Below are positions 1 through 14,009 of a DNA stretch of 64,000 nt, in pieces (the stretch's first letter is position 1; each line of letters opens with the position of its first letter). Position numbers and translations under genes: made by a program. The stretch comes from Triops longicaudatus. Taxonomy: Eukaryota; Arthropoda; Branchiopoda; Notostraca; Triopsidae. Location: NCBI GenBank assembly GCA_022885665.1, contig JAGQDJ010000191.1, forward strand, positions 35,654-99,653. Reading direction: 5' to 3'. The notes beneath the pieces were generated by a model. It was not told the DNA's origin. It was given only the letters and a program-made list of their open reading frames with translations, and did no database searches.

Positions 1-946
1 GGGGATGTCCCCAGATGGTAACATAAATTAGGGAATGTACACAATATTTTACACATCCTTCGCACTTGACGCCCACAACACCTCGCTATTGGCTGAACAA
101 AGCGGAAAAATGTGCGACACACATTCTTCAACTCTTTCTTGACAGAGAAATTGTAATTTATATGACCTATTGCGTCTTTTATAAGACCTGTGGGCGCTTT
201 ACATGAGATTTTTTCAAACAAATTTAACGAAAACTGTTTCATGTTTACCAAAACTTTTCGAGAGTAAAGTTATGTTTGATGCTAAAAAGATTTATCAAGA
301 GATTTCTGAAAAACCACTAGGAAAACCTTACGCTCGTTGACGAAAATTTCTATTTTTGATAGAAAAGGAAAACAACGTTTTTCTTGATAGTATCCCGTAG
401 GTACTTAATTTTAAAAATTACTCCAAAAATCTGTACAAGATTGAACAATTTTGACGCAATCGTATGTCGAAAATTCAAAGGCTTCCGCATCCTATTGCCA
501 AAAATCTCACAACTGTGAAAAAATGAAAGTAGCTCCATGAAAAATTGCAGGTGAAACTAATCAGAACCTTACTGCCGAAAAAAATAGACTAAACACTATA
601 CAGTTTCCGCGAAATCATCCCGACATTTCTCGCGACGTTTCCAAGTTTGAGTTGTTTTTTAATATTAATAATAATAAATTTATTTTTTAAAAAAAGAAAA
701 GGAGGAATCACGTTCATTTTTACTTTTGGTAGTCATTTAACTAATGGTACCATGAAAACAAGATTACAGAACTTCTCTATAGCCGAAAGCATTGGCTAAT
801 AAACAGGTTTCTAGCTCTTTTAATTTTCGTTTATTTTTTACTTTGGTAATAGTAGTTTCTAAGCATTCTTGACAACAATCTTGCTTTAAAAAAGGAACTA
901 AATGTTATTTTCTCTTTTACTTTTTATTTAATCTGTTAAATCTTAC
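1..946. other. Intron of the alpha-galactosidase-like gene
   Basis: AT-rich sequence downstream of the first-exon donor on the minus strand. No frame contains the expected second-exon motifs of GH27 enzymes. The short ORF at 350-538 (-) has no recognisable feature. Confidence 0.55.
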
Positions 947-1113
947 CTGATGCAGTGATCGGGATCGTTAACACAGTCCGTATTGCAACGAAATCGTTCC
1001 CAAGCCAGCCAACCCATTGGAGGAGTTCGCGCCAATCCATTTTCTAGCGCTCGGACGCCTAGAATCGCCAAACTCAAAAGTAATACGAACTCCATCCTAC
1101 AAACCGACTTCAT
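947..1113 (-). CDS. Alpha-galactosidase / alpha-N-acetylgalactosaminidase, first coding exon (partial)
   Basis: First exon of a lysosomal glycoside hydrolase family 27 enzyme, which removes terminal alpha-galactose or alpha-GalNAc from glycolipids and glycoproteins. The exon encodes 55 residues plus 2 nt. A hydrophobic signal peptide (about residues 8-22, EFVLLLSLAILGVRA) is followed by the GH27 N-terminal signature LENGLARTPPMGWLAWERF and then the early cysteines in CNTDC. It ends CATCAG|GTAAGA, a strong donor at 946-945. A second in-frame ATG lies at 1095. The next exon, which would carry the catalytic barrel, is not found in the remaining 946 bases, so the gene runs off the left edge. GLA and NAGA cannot be told apart from this exon. 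Confidence 0.85.
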
Positions 1114-4100
1114 CTTTCGGTAGCTAACGCTTCAGTGACCAGAGAACAAGTTGTACTGCTAGTCTACAATGGAAACATGGAAAAACATAGCAACAATATC
1201 AGTTCACCTTGTATCAGTTTTCTTCGTTGCCTTTAGAAGTCCAAAGATTGCACGCTTGAAACATTGAAACAATTCAACGACTCACCGGTGTTTGTTTACC
1301 AACTAATTTTTGGGTAAACAATGCTCACCTGAACTGATAACGCTGATACGTTCGATAAAAGACACTCAAGTCACTTATTTATTTTCTGCAAAAAATATTT
1401 CTTTAATATATTAAACCGCCAAAAGACTCCAAAACACTTTCTGAGTTGAAAAGAACACTAGTAAGACATGGCGGAAGTGCTTGGCTGAAATCCTCGTTAT
1501 CAACTGGGTCCTTTTAGAATGCCGAGCTTCCTTTTTAAAAAAGTCTGGCTGGGGAGAAAAGAAAATAAGAGAACACGTTTACCTGTCCTAAGCTCCACCT
1601 TATATATTTCAAACATAAGGAAAGAAGTTTTACTTTTTGAGTCACCTTCACGTTTTTTTTTTTCGGATGAGAGGATAGGTACTGCTTTGTTCATCTAAGT
1701 GGAAGAAGGAGAAGCTTTCTCCTTTCAAGATTTTTCTTTCTTTTTTGAGTTGCAAAGGAAGTCCGTGGAGAAAAAGTATGGACACGATTCCGTAACTAAA
1801 GCATTTTGGGTTCGGAGCCCGAAATTAGGATGCAGATAACGGACAAACCCGGAAACCTGGCTGCTTTTGTATCCTTAATGGCCTATGTTAAACATTAACT
1901 CGTGCAAAGCAGAATTAGCCTAGTTTTTTAGTTGTTTCTTTTTATTCTTCGACTTTATTTTTATGATATAACATCTCGAAACAAGTGTTACGCAAAGATT
2001 CGTGCACTGATCTTCATCATCGATTTGTCATGTTTCTTTTCTACTGTCATTTCTGAAAATTTGTTTTTAATATTAAATAAACCGGATATACATTCATACA
2101 AGTGGCATCTGCGGCAAATTATTTTTTAAAACGAAACTGAAACACGTCAAGAAATGGCAGCGAACATTAACTCACGCCTGGGCTCTTAATAAACATAAAA
2201 AATGATTATAATCAAAATATCGTAATTTTTATTCTACTTTTACATCCCGAAACCAGCCTAACAAAAATGTGCAGTCAACTAGTTTCTCTTCTGGTATGGA
2301 TTTTTTAACATTTTGGTTCATTTTTTAGAACAAAATAAACCGGTTGTGACAACAGCGTTACTCAGCTTGCACGCGATGAACTTAAACGCACGGAATAAAA
2401 GAACAGGTGCTGTTAAGCCATAGGAATACTATCAATTTGCCTCTGTGAAACTGTACGATTGAGAATATAAATTAGTCAAAAAAAGTAGATTAAAATCCCT
2501 GTGTCCAGTTTTATGTTAGTACTTCCTGAATAGCAGATAAATTCTGTCATGACGTGTATAAATGCGATTTACCAACTTACTAAAGCTGTACGGAGTATAA
2601 CAGGACAAGCAGAGAAAAGTTTCTTGGACGTTTATTTCGTATTTTGCTTGTTACTTCAAGCAATAGACGTCCAACACACTTGTCACGCCCGCGTCCTGTG
2701 TTTTGCACGCACTGATAACATTGCAAGCCAGACCAGGCACCAAGCATTGAAGCCATAGCCTGACTGCTAGTGTCACCTGTTGAGTAAGAAAGCGATGAAC
2801 TATCAGATTTGCCTGCTGTTTAGGATGATAGTAAGCCAAAGTTAAGACAGCCCGAAAATGACGATTTTACAAATTCGGCAATTCATTTTCCCAAATAGAT
2901 TCGATTTTTGAAAAACATGGGTAAATATTTTGGTAATTGTCGCTTTATTTAGCTCCTTTCGAAAGTTTTGGTTATTTAATAGCAACATTGCGAACAACTT
3001 TCCGGAATGCGGTTAGCCACACTAGCAAAAAAAACATGGAAAGTATATTTTTTCTTCGGACTACATGGTTGATTTGCAATGTACAAACTAGTGAAAGCGA
3101 ACAATTACATTACATTTCAAGCTGACTCGCACTGCATAAACACAATGTGGCAAAGTATACTATAAGCAATGCAGTTTTCGAAACGAGCCATATATTGTTT
3201 TAATTCTATTAATTCAGGTTTAATTTGCACAAAAAGGTCATTATTTTCTTATCCGTCCGCAGAAATTTACTTCAGCTCAATTATCAGCTATATCTAAACG
3301 TTATGAAAATAGTTACTAGTTTTATTGTATTTTACTCCAAGCACACGAGAAAATTTTAAAAGCTATTACATTCATACTGAAACCATAAAATACCCTCAAC
3401 AAACCATATGATTTCCGTACCCAAGAGCGCGCGCGATTAACAGAAAATTTCCGATAATTATATCCTGGTCACTTCCGCATTTTTTGAGAAAGAGGGCAGT
3501 CCAAATTTTTTGTGGCCTGCAAAAATTCCGTTTCGCGCCATATCCTGCTGCGTTTCATTAGAAAGTCAACTTTTGGCTGATCCTTTTACCCCCCAACGAA
3601 AGCACGAGACAAGCTTTAAGAATCCCGTCCAAATCAGAGCAGTCAAAGGTCAAGTGGGACCATCTTGACGTTCCAATGAAGGGTAAAAAGAAGTTTGGCA
3701 TCCAATATCGCCCCTTTTTCCGTTTTTCAGTCATAAAAACCATCCTAGCAAGTAAACGCTGCTTTCAAGCTGTCGAACTTGAACTTGGACTTTTTCACCC
3801 TACCACATTTTTCTTTTGAAGTAACCCTTACCTAAAAACAGGTTATTCCAATACAGCTATTGTCGAGTAGTTTTTGCGTTATTTTCTTCGGAACAAGTAA
3901 AAAGTTGATATTGTCACGTAATAGTAGAAAAGCAAGAGCTGTTTTATTGACGAAATTCAAGTGAACAAATAAATTAATTTGACAAACACCACGCAAATTC
4001 TCGAATTTATTTCTGGAATTTATAATTTCTGAGTTTGTGTCGAGTAATTCCTGGTTCTCGTTCAATATTTTGCCTGCGCGAAGTGACATGAACTACAACA

Positions 4101-7100
4101 ATAAAAAACACTTATCACCACGGAAGTAAATTCTCACTAGCTCATTAGCCACGGTATTCTACTCACCTGAAACTTTTCCTTCTGTTTTTCATTGACATTT
4201 CTTCGAAACAAGAAAACGAAAAGCGCTTTTTCTTCAGAATAACCCTAATTGACCGTAAGTGATTACTATTTTCACTCTGTAACACGCTCTTAAGACACCT
4301 AGACCTCCGAACACAGCCCACATTATCTAAAAACTTAAACGAAACCAACAAACTAATCTTTTCCGTTTCTTTGTGTAACATGTGTTTAGACGGCAGTGAA
4401 AACCAAAAGTACAAGCACGTCAATTGAAAATGAAAACCCATTCAAGTAAAACTGTCCCAAGCTTCCTTTACAACTATCAGGATTGGGTGCGAGGGTTGGG
4501 CATAGAAGCACGTCCATTAGCATAAATTTCGCATGCACGCGACCTTCTAATGCTCCCCAAGTTCTCCGGTTACTTCCTTGAGTCCCGATAAGAGTAATCC
4601 AGAAGTGAACAATACCTCACATACCCATCCGCCTTTGAAAATAGAAACGTAAACTATAAAAGTCTTGTATAGCTCGGTCTTCCCAAAAGTTTGGCTCAAG
4701 GGACGACGAACGGGTGGTGCACGTGGCCGAGCCAATCCACTTGATACATGCCCCCTTTTATAAACGTCCAGACGCCGACCTCGTAAACATCGCGGGTGCA
4801 GATAATCATCAATGCATCTGCTAAATGAACTCGCGCCTCTGGCATCTTACCCAGCATCCCCCGTTGTTTGCTCTTTAGTGCTCATTTGCAGCCCGAGCTT
4901 TTTTCTCCCCCCTCCCACCCCCAAGACTGTCATCCATGCACGTGGATCTCGTGACAAAATCCAGAAACCTTCCTTAAACTTTCTATACAATGAAAATTAT
5001 TAGCACATTAAATTCGCTACGCCTCATTGGGAATAGTTCTAAAAACCTGGGAGGCCTAACTCCCTCTTGAAACAAAAAATGAGAAAAACCGAAGCGTAAA
5101 AGTCACCCTTACTTGTCATGGGCAATTGTGCTGCAATTGGGAGTAAAAACTGCGGTTCTAATTGCCACTAAGTGAAACGCAAAGTGCTCTTACATGTTTT
5201 TCAACTGCTAGGCCTAGCCAAACCCCTAAAAACCTCCACTACACATACGCAATTTAGGCCTATTGGATTCGATAGGCCGGGTTTCCCAACGATGGGTAAA
5301 GGGAGCCAGCAAAAGCCTTGAGAAATAAGGAAAAAAAAATCTTTGGGTAAGAAGATCCGTGGCGCCGCCTCGACCGACACTCATTTGTCACCCGAAAGGA
5401 AGACGCCGTTGCCCCTTTTTCCTCCCCAAACTCCTGAAGTGATCAGTTTTATGCTCCAGTATCAGCATTTACTATATTTTCGATTACTTTCATGTTTATT
5501 CATCTACATTTTTAATGTAACAATTAAATTTTTCTTTGCTTTAATAATGATGAAATTTCTTTCTGCAATTAAAAGTAGCAAATAAATAAATTTCTATAAA
5601 CAAGAAACTAAGCTTACTTAATGAACTAGTTTTTTTCATTATTGGGTTTAATTTCTGTAATTTTATATGAAGTTTCCAATTTACGTTGATAGTTTTCAGT
5701 TCTAATTCTCACTTTACACGTCCCATTTCTTTATAAATTATAACTATAGTTAATATATGTGCATTTTTCTAGCTTGAACACGTCATGAGCACGGTATGTT
5801 CCCTTTCTATACTTTTTCTTTATTCTAGTATTTTTGTTCGTTTTCGTTGAATGAACTTTATCATTCATATACTTGGGAGGAATTTTTGATTTAACAGATT
5901 TGCAAACTGGGAGGCTTCGGATAGTAGAAAGAGGAAATACATTTGACGCAGTAAATCTTTCGGTAAAATGGAAAGAAACACTGGGGTAGGGGGCCAAGTT
6001 TTGTTTATAAAGGAAGAAGCAATGGTTGATGGCAACTTTTGTGTCCTTTTACCGTCTCCGAGCATCATGGTGGGGATCAGGAAGTAGGGAGAAGATCCGA
6101 AGACAGGGACACAGACAAGACCGTTCTTTGTATCGTATCTTTTACAAGGTCTTGTGATATTTGGGTTAGCATCATTTGCCTGCCTAATGCAAATAAAGCT
6201 TCAATTCAGCTACGACTTTTAGAAACGCAAGTTTTGTTTATGTTTACACCAGAGGCTTGGCAGCTCAGGTGTGAGTAGCATAAACTATCGCTGCGAAGCT
6301 TCGAACCCATTTCGAACCACGGAGTGAGAAAAAATCGCATTCAACCAAGTTGTTTCGCGAGCAAGCTTTGTGACAGTTTATATTATTGAAACTAAATTTT
6401 ATAGCTAATTTTGGAAGATCATACCTGTGTGTTTCAAAAAGGTCTTTTACGTTCACTGTGTAGTTTACTCGTAATTAAATCAGTCTTTTTCCTTATGACG
6501 CGCTTCGTTTCGAAAACTGACGCGTTTCGTAACAGCAAACGAAGACTTTGCCACAGCTGTATAAGGAGCTCGGTTAGTTCAAAACGGGCTAAAAGGAGTC
6601 AAATTAGGTTGTTAGTTTTAATTATGTTTGCTTAAGTTCAGTTAACTTACGTTAGGAAATGTGGCTATACAGCGGAAAAGTACCGAAAGTTAGCAAGTGT
6701 ATTGAAACTTGTGCTCCTTACGGTGTCTCTTTCAAATGTATTTTCCATGTGTATACAGTAAACCAAGCCTAACGTAAACTCCCAAGGATTTCTTCATTGT
6801 TTTGTCTCTCGAGTGACGATATGTAAGTTATTAGTTCCACAGTTGTTTTCAAATCTCCCCAGCGGCATTCAAACCCTCTGAGTCAAACGTGGTAAACAAC
6901 AGCATGTTCGACTGATTCTCCCTTTACTCTTCCCTCTCCCGGCAGCTTTTGAAGGTATTGGGTGGACCTTGGAGATGCTCGCTGACGAGAGTTGTCATCG
7001 AGTTGGCAAATCACTCAACAGCTCACAGGCAAACGGAATTTACCACCGAAAACTCATCCTTTCCATATCTCTCAGGGAGTATGAATAACGGATCCGCTTT

Positions 7101-10100
7101 TGAAACATTTCTTGTAACAAGTCTCAGTGACTCCATGGCTGTTACTTCTCGATTTCGAAACCTTGTTAGCTAATAGCAAAACAAAACTTGCATCCTTTTT
7201 AACTCTGTACCCCACAGCTGAAACGTTTTCGAGGAATTAGGATTACCAATAAACAAACCCTAACAAGTTTATTATGCAAGTAGGGCGTTTCAATTGCCCG
7301 ACGTGGGTGGGCGAAGACGTTTGCACGCCAGTGGATAAAAATGGGGGAAAAAAAGAAAATAAATTAACAAAACATGAAAAACTTGTGTAGCGAAGTAAAT
7401 ATCTCAACTACACCGCGGTCGAAGGGATTAACAACAACAAACTTTGACGCAAATAGACGCTCTACATTAGCAAATAACTCCCGAGATCCTATTTCTTTTT
7501 TTATGACAACACCTCCCACAAAAAGGACATAAAAAGCTTCGGTTCTGTCTAAACAGCCTCCTATTCTTCTCATATGACCAAAAACACACGCAAAAGTTAC
7601 ATCCCGCTTCCATTTTTTGATACCAAAAAGTCTTCCCTCCCCGTGAGCCGACAAACAAGCTTCCGGTATTATGTTCTTCATTAGCCTGCCTGGGCATATT
7701 AAGCGCCCTAAATTACGACTTGGCGTCTTGCATACCAACATGTCATCCTTGTTGCTACGTACATAAAGAAAAAAAAAGTTTTTAACGTTTAGAAAATCCA
7801 GGAATAAATTTCGAGAAAGAAATTAAAAAATGAAAAGTTGGTACAATTTAGTCAATTTTTGAATTGCAAAAAGCGAGACAGAGTGCATAACTTATAGTTA
7901 TTAATACAAGTGAATAAAACGCTTCGGAAAGAGATCCCCAGAACATAAGTTACGGGAAAAAAGTAACCAAAATGGTTGAAGAAAAGGGGGCATCTGCTTT
8001 TCGTCAACTGTCAGTTGCAATGCACGGTAAGAGAATAAGGCGGAAAACGTCCGTGTGTGTGTATGTGGATGTATACGAGGACATGCGTGTTCGGGTTAGA
8101 TGTGGAGGCTCCAGAAACGACAAAACTTTTGCACGATCTTTCATTACATTCCGTGATACATCTTCACTCTTCTCCTCGTCACTCAAAAAAACAATAAAAA
8201 TAAATTTATTAAAAAAACACACAAGATTTACTTTTTTGAGGTCTTAAAAAATAAACAAAACTGTGAAACTTTCTTAAAAGAAAAATTGTGAGAGTAAAGG
8301 AATTAAAAAGGCAGCCAAATTAGCAAAATACTGTGAAACAGGGTTGTTCAGATCACATGAAGTTTCATTGGAAATTTTACAGGAAAATCTAGGCCGTTTT
8401 TGCACCATATTTATCGAAAGATATAATATTGATCTTTACTTTTGTCACTTGCATCAAAACACAGTTAAGGGCTTTCGCCTTCAGGTAATTTGATGTTTAA
8501 AATTACAAACCAAACTCTGACCCTTTTCCTGTGTTATAGCTTACGGGATCTTCCGAGGCTAGCAAGTAGGGGAGCGCGTCGGAGTTAAAAGCGCGACATG
8601 CGAAAAAAGTATGAAAACACAAGTAGAACACCAAACGCTCCTTCAAAGTCTAAAACAATGTAAACGGACAAGACTAAAGAACTAGGAAAGACCACAAGAA
8701 GTGCAAAGAATTGCGGCAGTGAAAAGGAATACAAAGTTTAAGGCTTTCGTACCTCTTTTTCTGACTATCTCTTTTAATTCTTGTTTCCTAAAATAACTGA
8801 GTTTCTGAAATTTCTTTGAAAATAATCATGCGTGTGCAAACTGGTCCCCTGGACAATACCAAGAAGAAATTTCTGTGAGAAATTTTTTTTCTTTTTCTTT
8901 CTTTTTTTTTTGAACAATTTTTTGATCGCGTTCAATGTAAATTTGCATGTGGCAAATGTGAATGGGTACTTTAAAAATGAAATACTCAAAAATCCCACTT
9001 CGTAAGTAAAAATCAGTTGCTTATTCAATTCTATAACGTTTATTAAAAATAAACAGAAATCTATTTACTAAAATATTTGCCTAAATATTATATCATAATA
9101 TTATAAAAAGGCGCTTTTTCTTTCAAAATAACCCTGTCTTACGGTAAGAAAATCCAAAAGAAATAATAAAAGACCTAAAACCGATGGAACTGGAAGTAAT
9201 AAAGTACTAAAGTAAATTATCTATCCTAACTGGAAGTTAGTGGAAGAGTTCATTTGATTAAGATATATCAGGTTAAAATAATTTGTTTACAAATTATGCG
9301 CTGCTGTTAGAAGTAAAGAGCAAATGCAAACGATGCTTTTCGAATTCTTTCTTATTTTTTTTTTTAATAATTGTAGTTCTTTTTACCCTTTGAAACCAGA
9401 AGTTAATTTCCACGAAAAAAAAAGACGCAAAGAGGGATTTAAGCGTTGCATTATCTTATCCAAAATGTTAAAAGTTTGGAAGGGAAGCTCGAAAGCACTT
9501 ACTTTGCCTTTTTGGCGCAAACCGAAAAGTGGCCAAGGGATCCCGGCTTCGTTCCAGGATCCAAAAGCGTCATAAGTTACACTACGCACTTGACTTGCGA
9601 TCCATTACCCATAACACTTCAAAACTTTTTCTTTCGGACTGAAGAAAGAAAAAAATTATGTTGGGCGTTTTGAAAAGGGGAAATACAAGTTTTTTCATAT
9701 TCTTGGTTCCAACAAAGCGTGGGAATCGCACAAACTCCCAGTAGCTTGTCAGTAAATGAAACCCAGGCCCCCTTATCAATTGAGATTACGGCAAAAGCTT
9801 GTACTTGAAGAAATTTCAAACACAAGATAGGAATAGTCAGGTAAAGATTCTTTTGGGGAGGAGCTTAATAAGTATTGAGTGGTTACAAGTCCCAAACAGT
9901 TTGTGGGGTGCTATTGAGAGGATGTGTTGGGGAATTGATGAGCCTTCACCTGCCCTTTGACCTTTTCCGATCCAAGAAGTACCAGACGCCCCAATTTGTC
10001 ACTGGGAAGGAGAAAATGCGCGGAGAAAAGACTATGCAAGTTGCAAGAAAAGACTGGAGGAGTAGATTGGAAGATGGTTATGAATGCCAAAGGTCGGACG

Positions 10101-11293
10101 AGTGAAGTTCCTAAGCAAATAGTCGTAAAGCATATGAACCAATGTTCATTTATCCTTGCACTCCTGGTACTATAAGACTTTTGGGGTTACACAAATTACA
10201 GACTACATTTTCCTTATGAAAAAAGGAGAAGTTTAGACAGTAAACATTCACTGTGATGTCTCACTACGACCCATTTCTTGGAACAAGAAACAAAGCTCGA
10301 AAGAATAGGAATACGTGACCTTCATAGCTCTTCTTATTCAAGAATTTCACATGGAATTCGAGTGAAATGCTATAATTGCTTGGCGAATTCGCTGTTCGTG
10401 ATTTTTTTAGATAGTTTAAGAAAATTAAAAAAATTGTAGGAACGTAAAATTCCTAGGATGATCTAAGAACAATGGAATATGAACTGAACTTGACGGATTT
10501 TAATGTATTAAAAAAAGTACTAGAGCCGGCTGTCAAACTCTCAAAAAACAATCTATTTAAGGGCAATAAACTCTTTTGATTGAGATATAACAAATGACTC
10601 GAATACGAAGAATGCTTAGTCAAGGTTTCCAGTCTGAAACTAGTGGTAAATAGTTACGAGCCCTGTGAGCAGTCAAAGAATGTGGTTGTCGTGGTCACGG
10701 ATGTCAATTTCTTCTGTTCCAAGCAAGCTTCCAAGCAATCAGAGCATTTACCTTGCGTGCAATTCAGACCCGACACGGAAAACTCGCCCTGCGCTTAGCA
10801 TTGGATTCCCTTAGCGCCAATGAGCATGCACAGAAGGCCGTGGGACAATTAGGGTGCCGCTCAAACCCAGCCAATGAGCTCCGTTCACGCTGCTTCCCTT
10901 CACAGTGCGCAGGAGGGTGTTAAATGCCAGAAAGCACAGCTCCCAGAGCGTTAATTCCCTCCGATACTCCGAAACGAACTGTGCTACAACGAAGCTCACC
11001 AAAAGTTCTTCCTCACTTGACGCAAACCAAACGAATTTAGTGCTTTTAATGTGAAATCCCTTCTTCCTTGGACCGCAATTTCTTTGTGTAAAAAAGCACA
11101 ACATTGAAATTTATTATAGAAAAAAATTCAATTGTTGCTAATTTCGCTGGATTAAACTTCCACAGTCCAGGCAAAGAATTTGTTACTGGTAGGTTTCATT
11201 GTTGCCAACTTGCCTGGGATCGAACTTTCTTCCAAAGCGAACTTGCTGGAAAGAAACGTTTGCAAGGCTCAAAAGGGTTCATTGTTGAGTGCA
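1114..11293. other. Ten-kilobase gene-poor interval upstream of HAND
   Basis: No exon of a recognised protein is visible on either strand. The open frames are short, have low-complexity or unremarkable composition, and lack plausible splice partners. The longest is 125 codons at 7364-7741 (-). The interval separates the divergent alpha-galactosidase-like and HAND starts, so it should contain both promoters and possibly HAND enhancers and 5' UTR exons. None of these can be fixed from the sequence. Confidence 0.5.
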
Positions 11294-13872
11294 ATGAGTT
11301 TAGTGAGCGGTTACAACAATACCATGTCGACTGGGGACATGTATTCGAGTTATTACAATCCTCCAGCGTCGACTATGCAGCCGGTGGAAACGGGGCAGAA
11401 TTTTTACAACGCTTGGGCTTGGAATAGTCCTAATGTGCACCAAAACCCGGAGTTGTCTTCGACGGGGCACGAATTCGCCAGTTCCCCGCTGCTCAGCGGC
11501 TCGTATACCTCGGGCAGTCCTTACGGCAGCCCGTGCCAGTGCATCGGGCCTTGCCAGGGCCACGAGTACGCCAACAGTAACGGGTCGACCACCTCCACCG
11601 TTACCTACGAAACTTTTCCTGGCGGCACCCGCGTCCGGGTGGTGAAACGCCGCAACACTGCCAACAAGAAAGAACGACGGAGGACCATGTCCATCAACAA
11701 TGCTTTCACGGATTTAAGGGACTGCATCCCCAACGTACCTTCAGATACGAAATTATCCAAGATCAAAACCCTACGCTTAGCCACGTCCTACATTTCGTAT
11801 CTCATGGGCGTATTAGAAGCTGGTAGCCAAGCCGAAACGCCTTTTAGGGCCGAAATTGGCCGGACCAAGACTGACCGCAACAAAGAGAGTCGCAACCAAC
11901 AGGTAAATTACACTTCGTTAACTTATTTCCAATTCCAACGATATCGCAATCTTCATTTTAAACGGCTTCCATTTCAACCATTTGTTTTAGCCAAATAAGG
12001 CAGAAAATAGAACTAAAAATGTTTGTGCATAAATGCTGACAGGAATGATATTGCGAGAAAATAGAAATAAAATGGTCGGTGTATCCAAAAATCGTTCTGT
12101 CAGACGCTTTTTCTGCACACTTGCACAGAACTTAAAATTCTCCAAATTAGACCATTAAAAGGTTTTTATATAGATTGATTGCACAAAGTTTATATTTAAT
12201 TGCGTTTAATCAAGGTAGAAGTACAATCAAGTTCGTTATAAAAGAATTATGCTAGTCATAAAAGCAAGTGTTTTATAGAAATTGGCCTACTTTTGAAGTT
12301 TCGAAATTGTCCAATTCACAAAATTAAAATAATTCCTAACTTTTAGATTTCGTAAAAAATACTTTCATTTATTAACTCGAAATTAGTCTTGAAACTCTAT
12401 CAATATATTTTAAAATACATGGAACAATATCATAGACTAGAAAGTTATTTCGAAAGTTCTAATGGAAATCACTAAAATATTAGCTTCGAAATTATAGGAG
12501 TAAAACGTAATGCAACAACAGATCTATTGCAACAATACATTTTTCTTCAAAAAAATACACAAACAACGAAGAAGCGCAGAAAGAGCGAATAAAACGTACC
12601 AAGGAAAGTTTTAAAATAAGGAGGAAGGAGTAATTTCAGGTGTAATAATGGCTTGATTTGGGCTCCTTTCAAGTTTGTCGGTTTTGAGGGTTTTTAAATC
12701 GAGATGAACATGTCTTGGCAGTTCAGGTTGCCCAGGATCCATTTCCTGTGTACTTAACACTCCCTTTCATTTGTTCAAGCTCTTGTTTTACAAAAGAGGG
12801 GCTGGCGACGGTTATTTACTGAAAAGTAGCTAAACTTTGGGGGGCCTTTAGGATCCTTTTTGCCCCTTTTTCGAATGAATTTCTCAAGGCTTGAAGCCGA
12901 GAAGGCCCCCCATCTAGGCTATGGGGGCAACTTGGGGATTTTCCTGGGGATCGCACATAAATTACCCATTGCTTTTCCTACCCTCTCACCACTTCACGTT
13001 GTCATTAACTCCTCGTCCGACGCTATTTGCACAGCGGCACCGTCACCTGTTTCCACTGCTTTTCAAGAAGGCGACGGTGACGAAGTACGGCTTTTTTGAA
13101 CATGCCAAACTTCATTTGATCTCTTTATTTTTCAGTGAAGTTATGAAAAAGTGTATCTAGTTCACAGGTTCTGTTTGAAACTAAAAAAAGAAAATCCTTT
13201 GAAAATAGCATGAGAGTCTTAAGGACTTAAGGGAATGTTCAAGGTGATCTATAAAGTCGTAAGGTTGTCTTAAGATGATCTTAAAGTAGTCTTAAGTCAG
13301 CGTTAAGGATTTACTTCGATATAAATTTTACGAAAAGTAAATTTCGAAAGAAGACAGATATGAGAACGCTTTTCGTGCATTAGGTATGTGCTAATTACCC
13401 AAACTTGTGTTTTTCTTTCGGTAGGAAGACTCCAGCAGCTCGAATTCGCCCTCTTCCCGACGCAGCATATCAGCAGAGGCAGCAATGGTAAGCTTGTTCT
13501 CCTCTAATGTTGTTGTCTTAATTATTTTATGCTGCTTTTTCACTTTTTACCGATATTGTGTGCTATAAGCTTACACTATAGGTAAAATCCTAGGGTTATA
13601 TTATAGTTTAAAAATGATTTACCTACAGTTTAATTTTTTATATTTTGAGAATTTCAAACTTAACAAACTTAACTGTGAATAACAATCTATTGAATAGTTT
13701 AACCGAAACCAATAATATTTAAATCCATTTTTTAAATCGCATTAAACGTGTGCATAAATTCTATGGTTAATATTAATTTCTTTCATTTTCTGAACAGGCG
13801 AACGACAGCAAGCGAAGCAAAGGCCGAACAGGTTGGCCACACCACGTTTGGGCATTGGAACTGAAACAGTGA
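11294..13872 (+). CDS. Hand: HAND basic helix-loop-helix transcription factor
   Basis: Three coding exons, 11294-11902, 13425-13487 and 13798-13872, join in phase 0 to give 248 residues. The bHLH domain spans about residues 119-175. Its basic region reads RRNTANKKERRRTMSINNAF, followed by IPNVPSDTKLSKIKTLRLAT, the HAND family signature. The last exon encodes KGRTGWPHHVWALELKQ, the C-terminal motif shared with vertebrate HAND1/HAND2. The N-terminus is rich in Ser, Tyr, Gly and Pro. HAND factors dimerise with E proteins and act in heart, visceral or circular muscle and haematopoietic tissue. I chose ATG 11294 (MSLVSGY) because HAND proteins have a short N-terminus; the frame stays open back to 11180. 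The middle exon is only 63 bp. Confidence 0.95.
11903..13424 (+). other. HAND intron 1
   Basis: A 1.5-kb AT-rich intron with donor CAG|GTAAAT and acceptor CGGTAG. It contains a cluster of CTTAAG motifs at 13218-13307, listed separately. The small ORFs at 12860-13160 overlap in two frames and show no domain. Confidence 0.7.
13218..13307. repeat. Clustered CTTAAG motifs in HAND intron 1
   Basis: CTTAAG occurs at 13218, 13226, 13269 and 13291. Variants CTTAAA (13280) and GTTAAG (13302) lie between or just after them. Spacing is irregular, so this could be a decayed simple repeat or a cluster of homeodomain-type binding sites. Confidence 0.6.
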
Positions 13873-14003
13873 CCGGAATTTGAAGTTTCAAGCCAAGGCA
13901 GCAAAAGATGTCTTCATCCCCCGACCCATCCTTTTAAGTATATCCTTATCCCAGCGTTCTATTCCTTGTCATTACAATCCCATCAGTTTACGAATGTGTT
14001 ATC

Positions 14004-14009
14004 AATAAA
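14004..14009 (+). terminator. Polyadenylation signal of HAND
   Basis: AATAAA lies 132 nt after the HAND stop codon. It is followed by a T/G-rich stretch (GTTGTCTG), as expected of an animal cleavage and polyadenylation site. Confidence 0.6.

Noticed and set aside
7364..7741. 125-codon minus-strand ORF
   Set aside because: No recognisable family. It overlaps a second open frame, as expected of chance ORFs.
11104..11563. ORFs overlapping HAND exon 1 in other frames and on the opposite strand
   Set aside because: Shadows of the real coding frame, produced by its high GC content.
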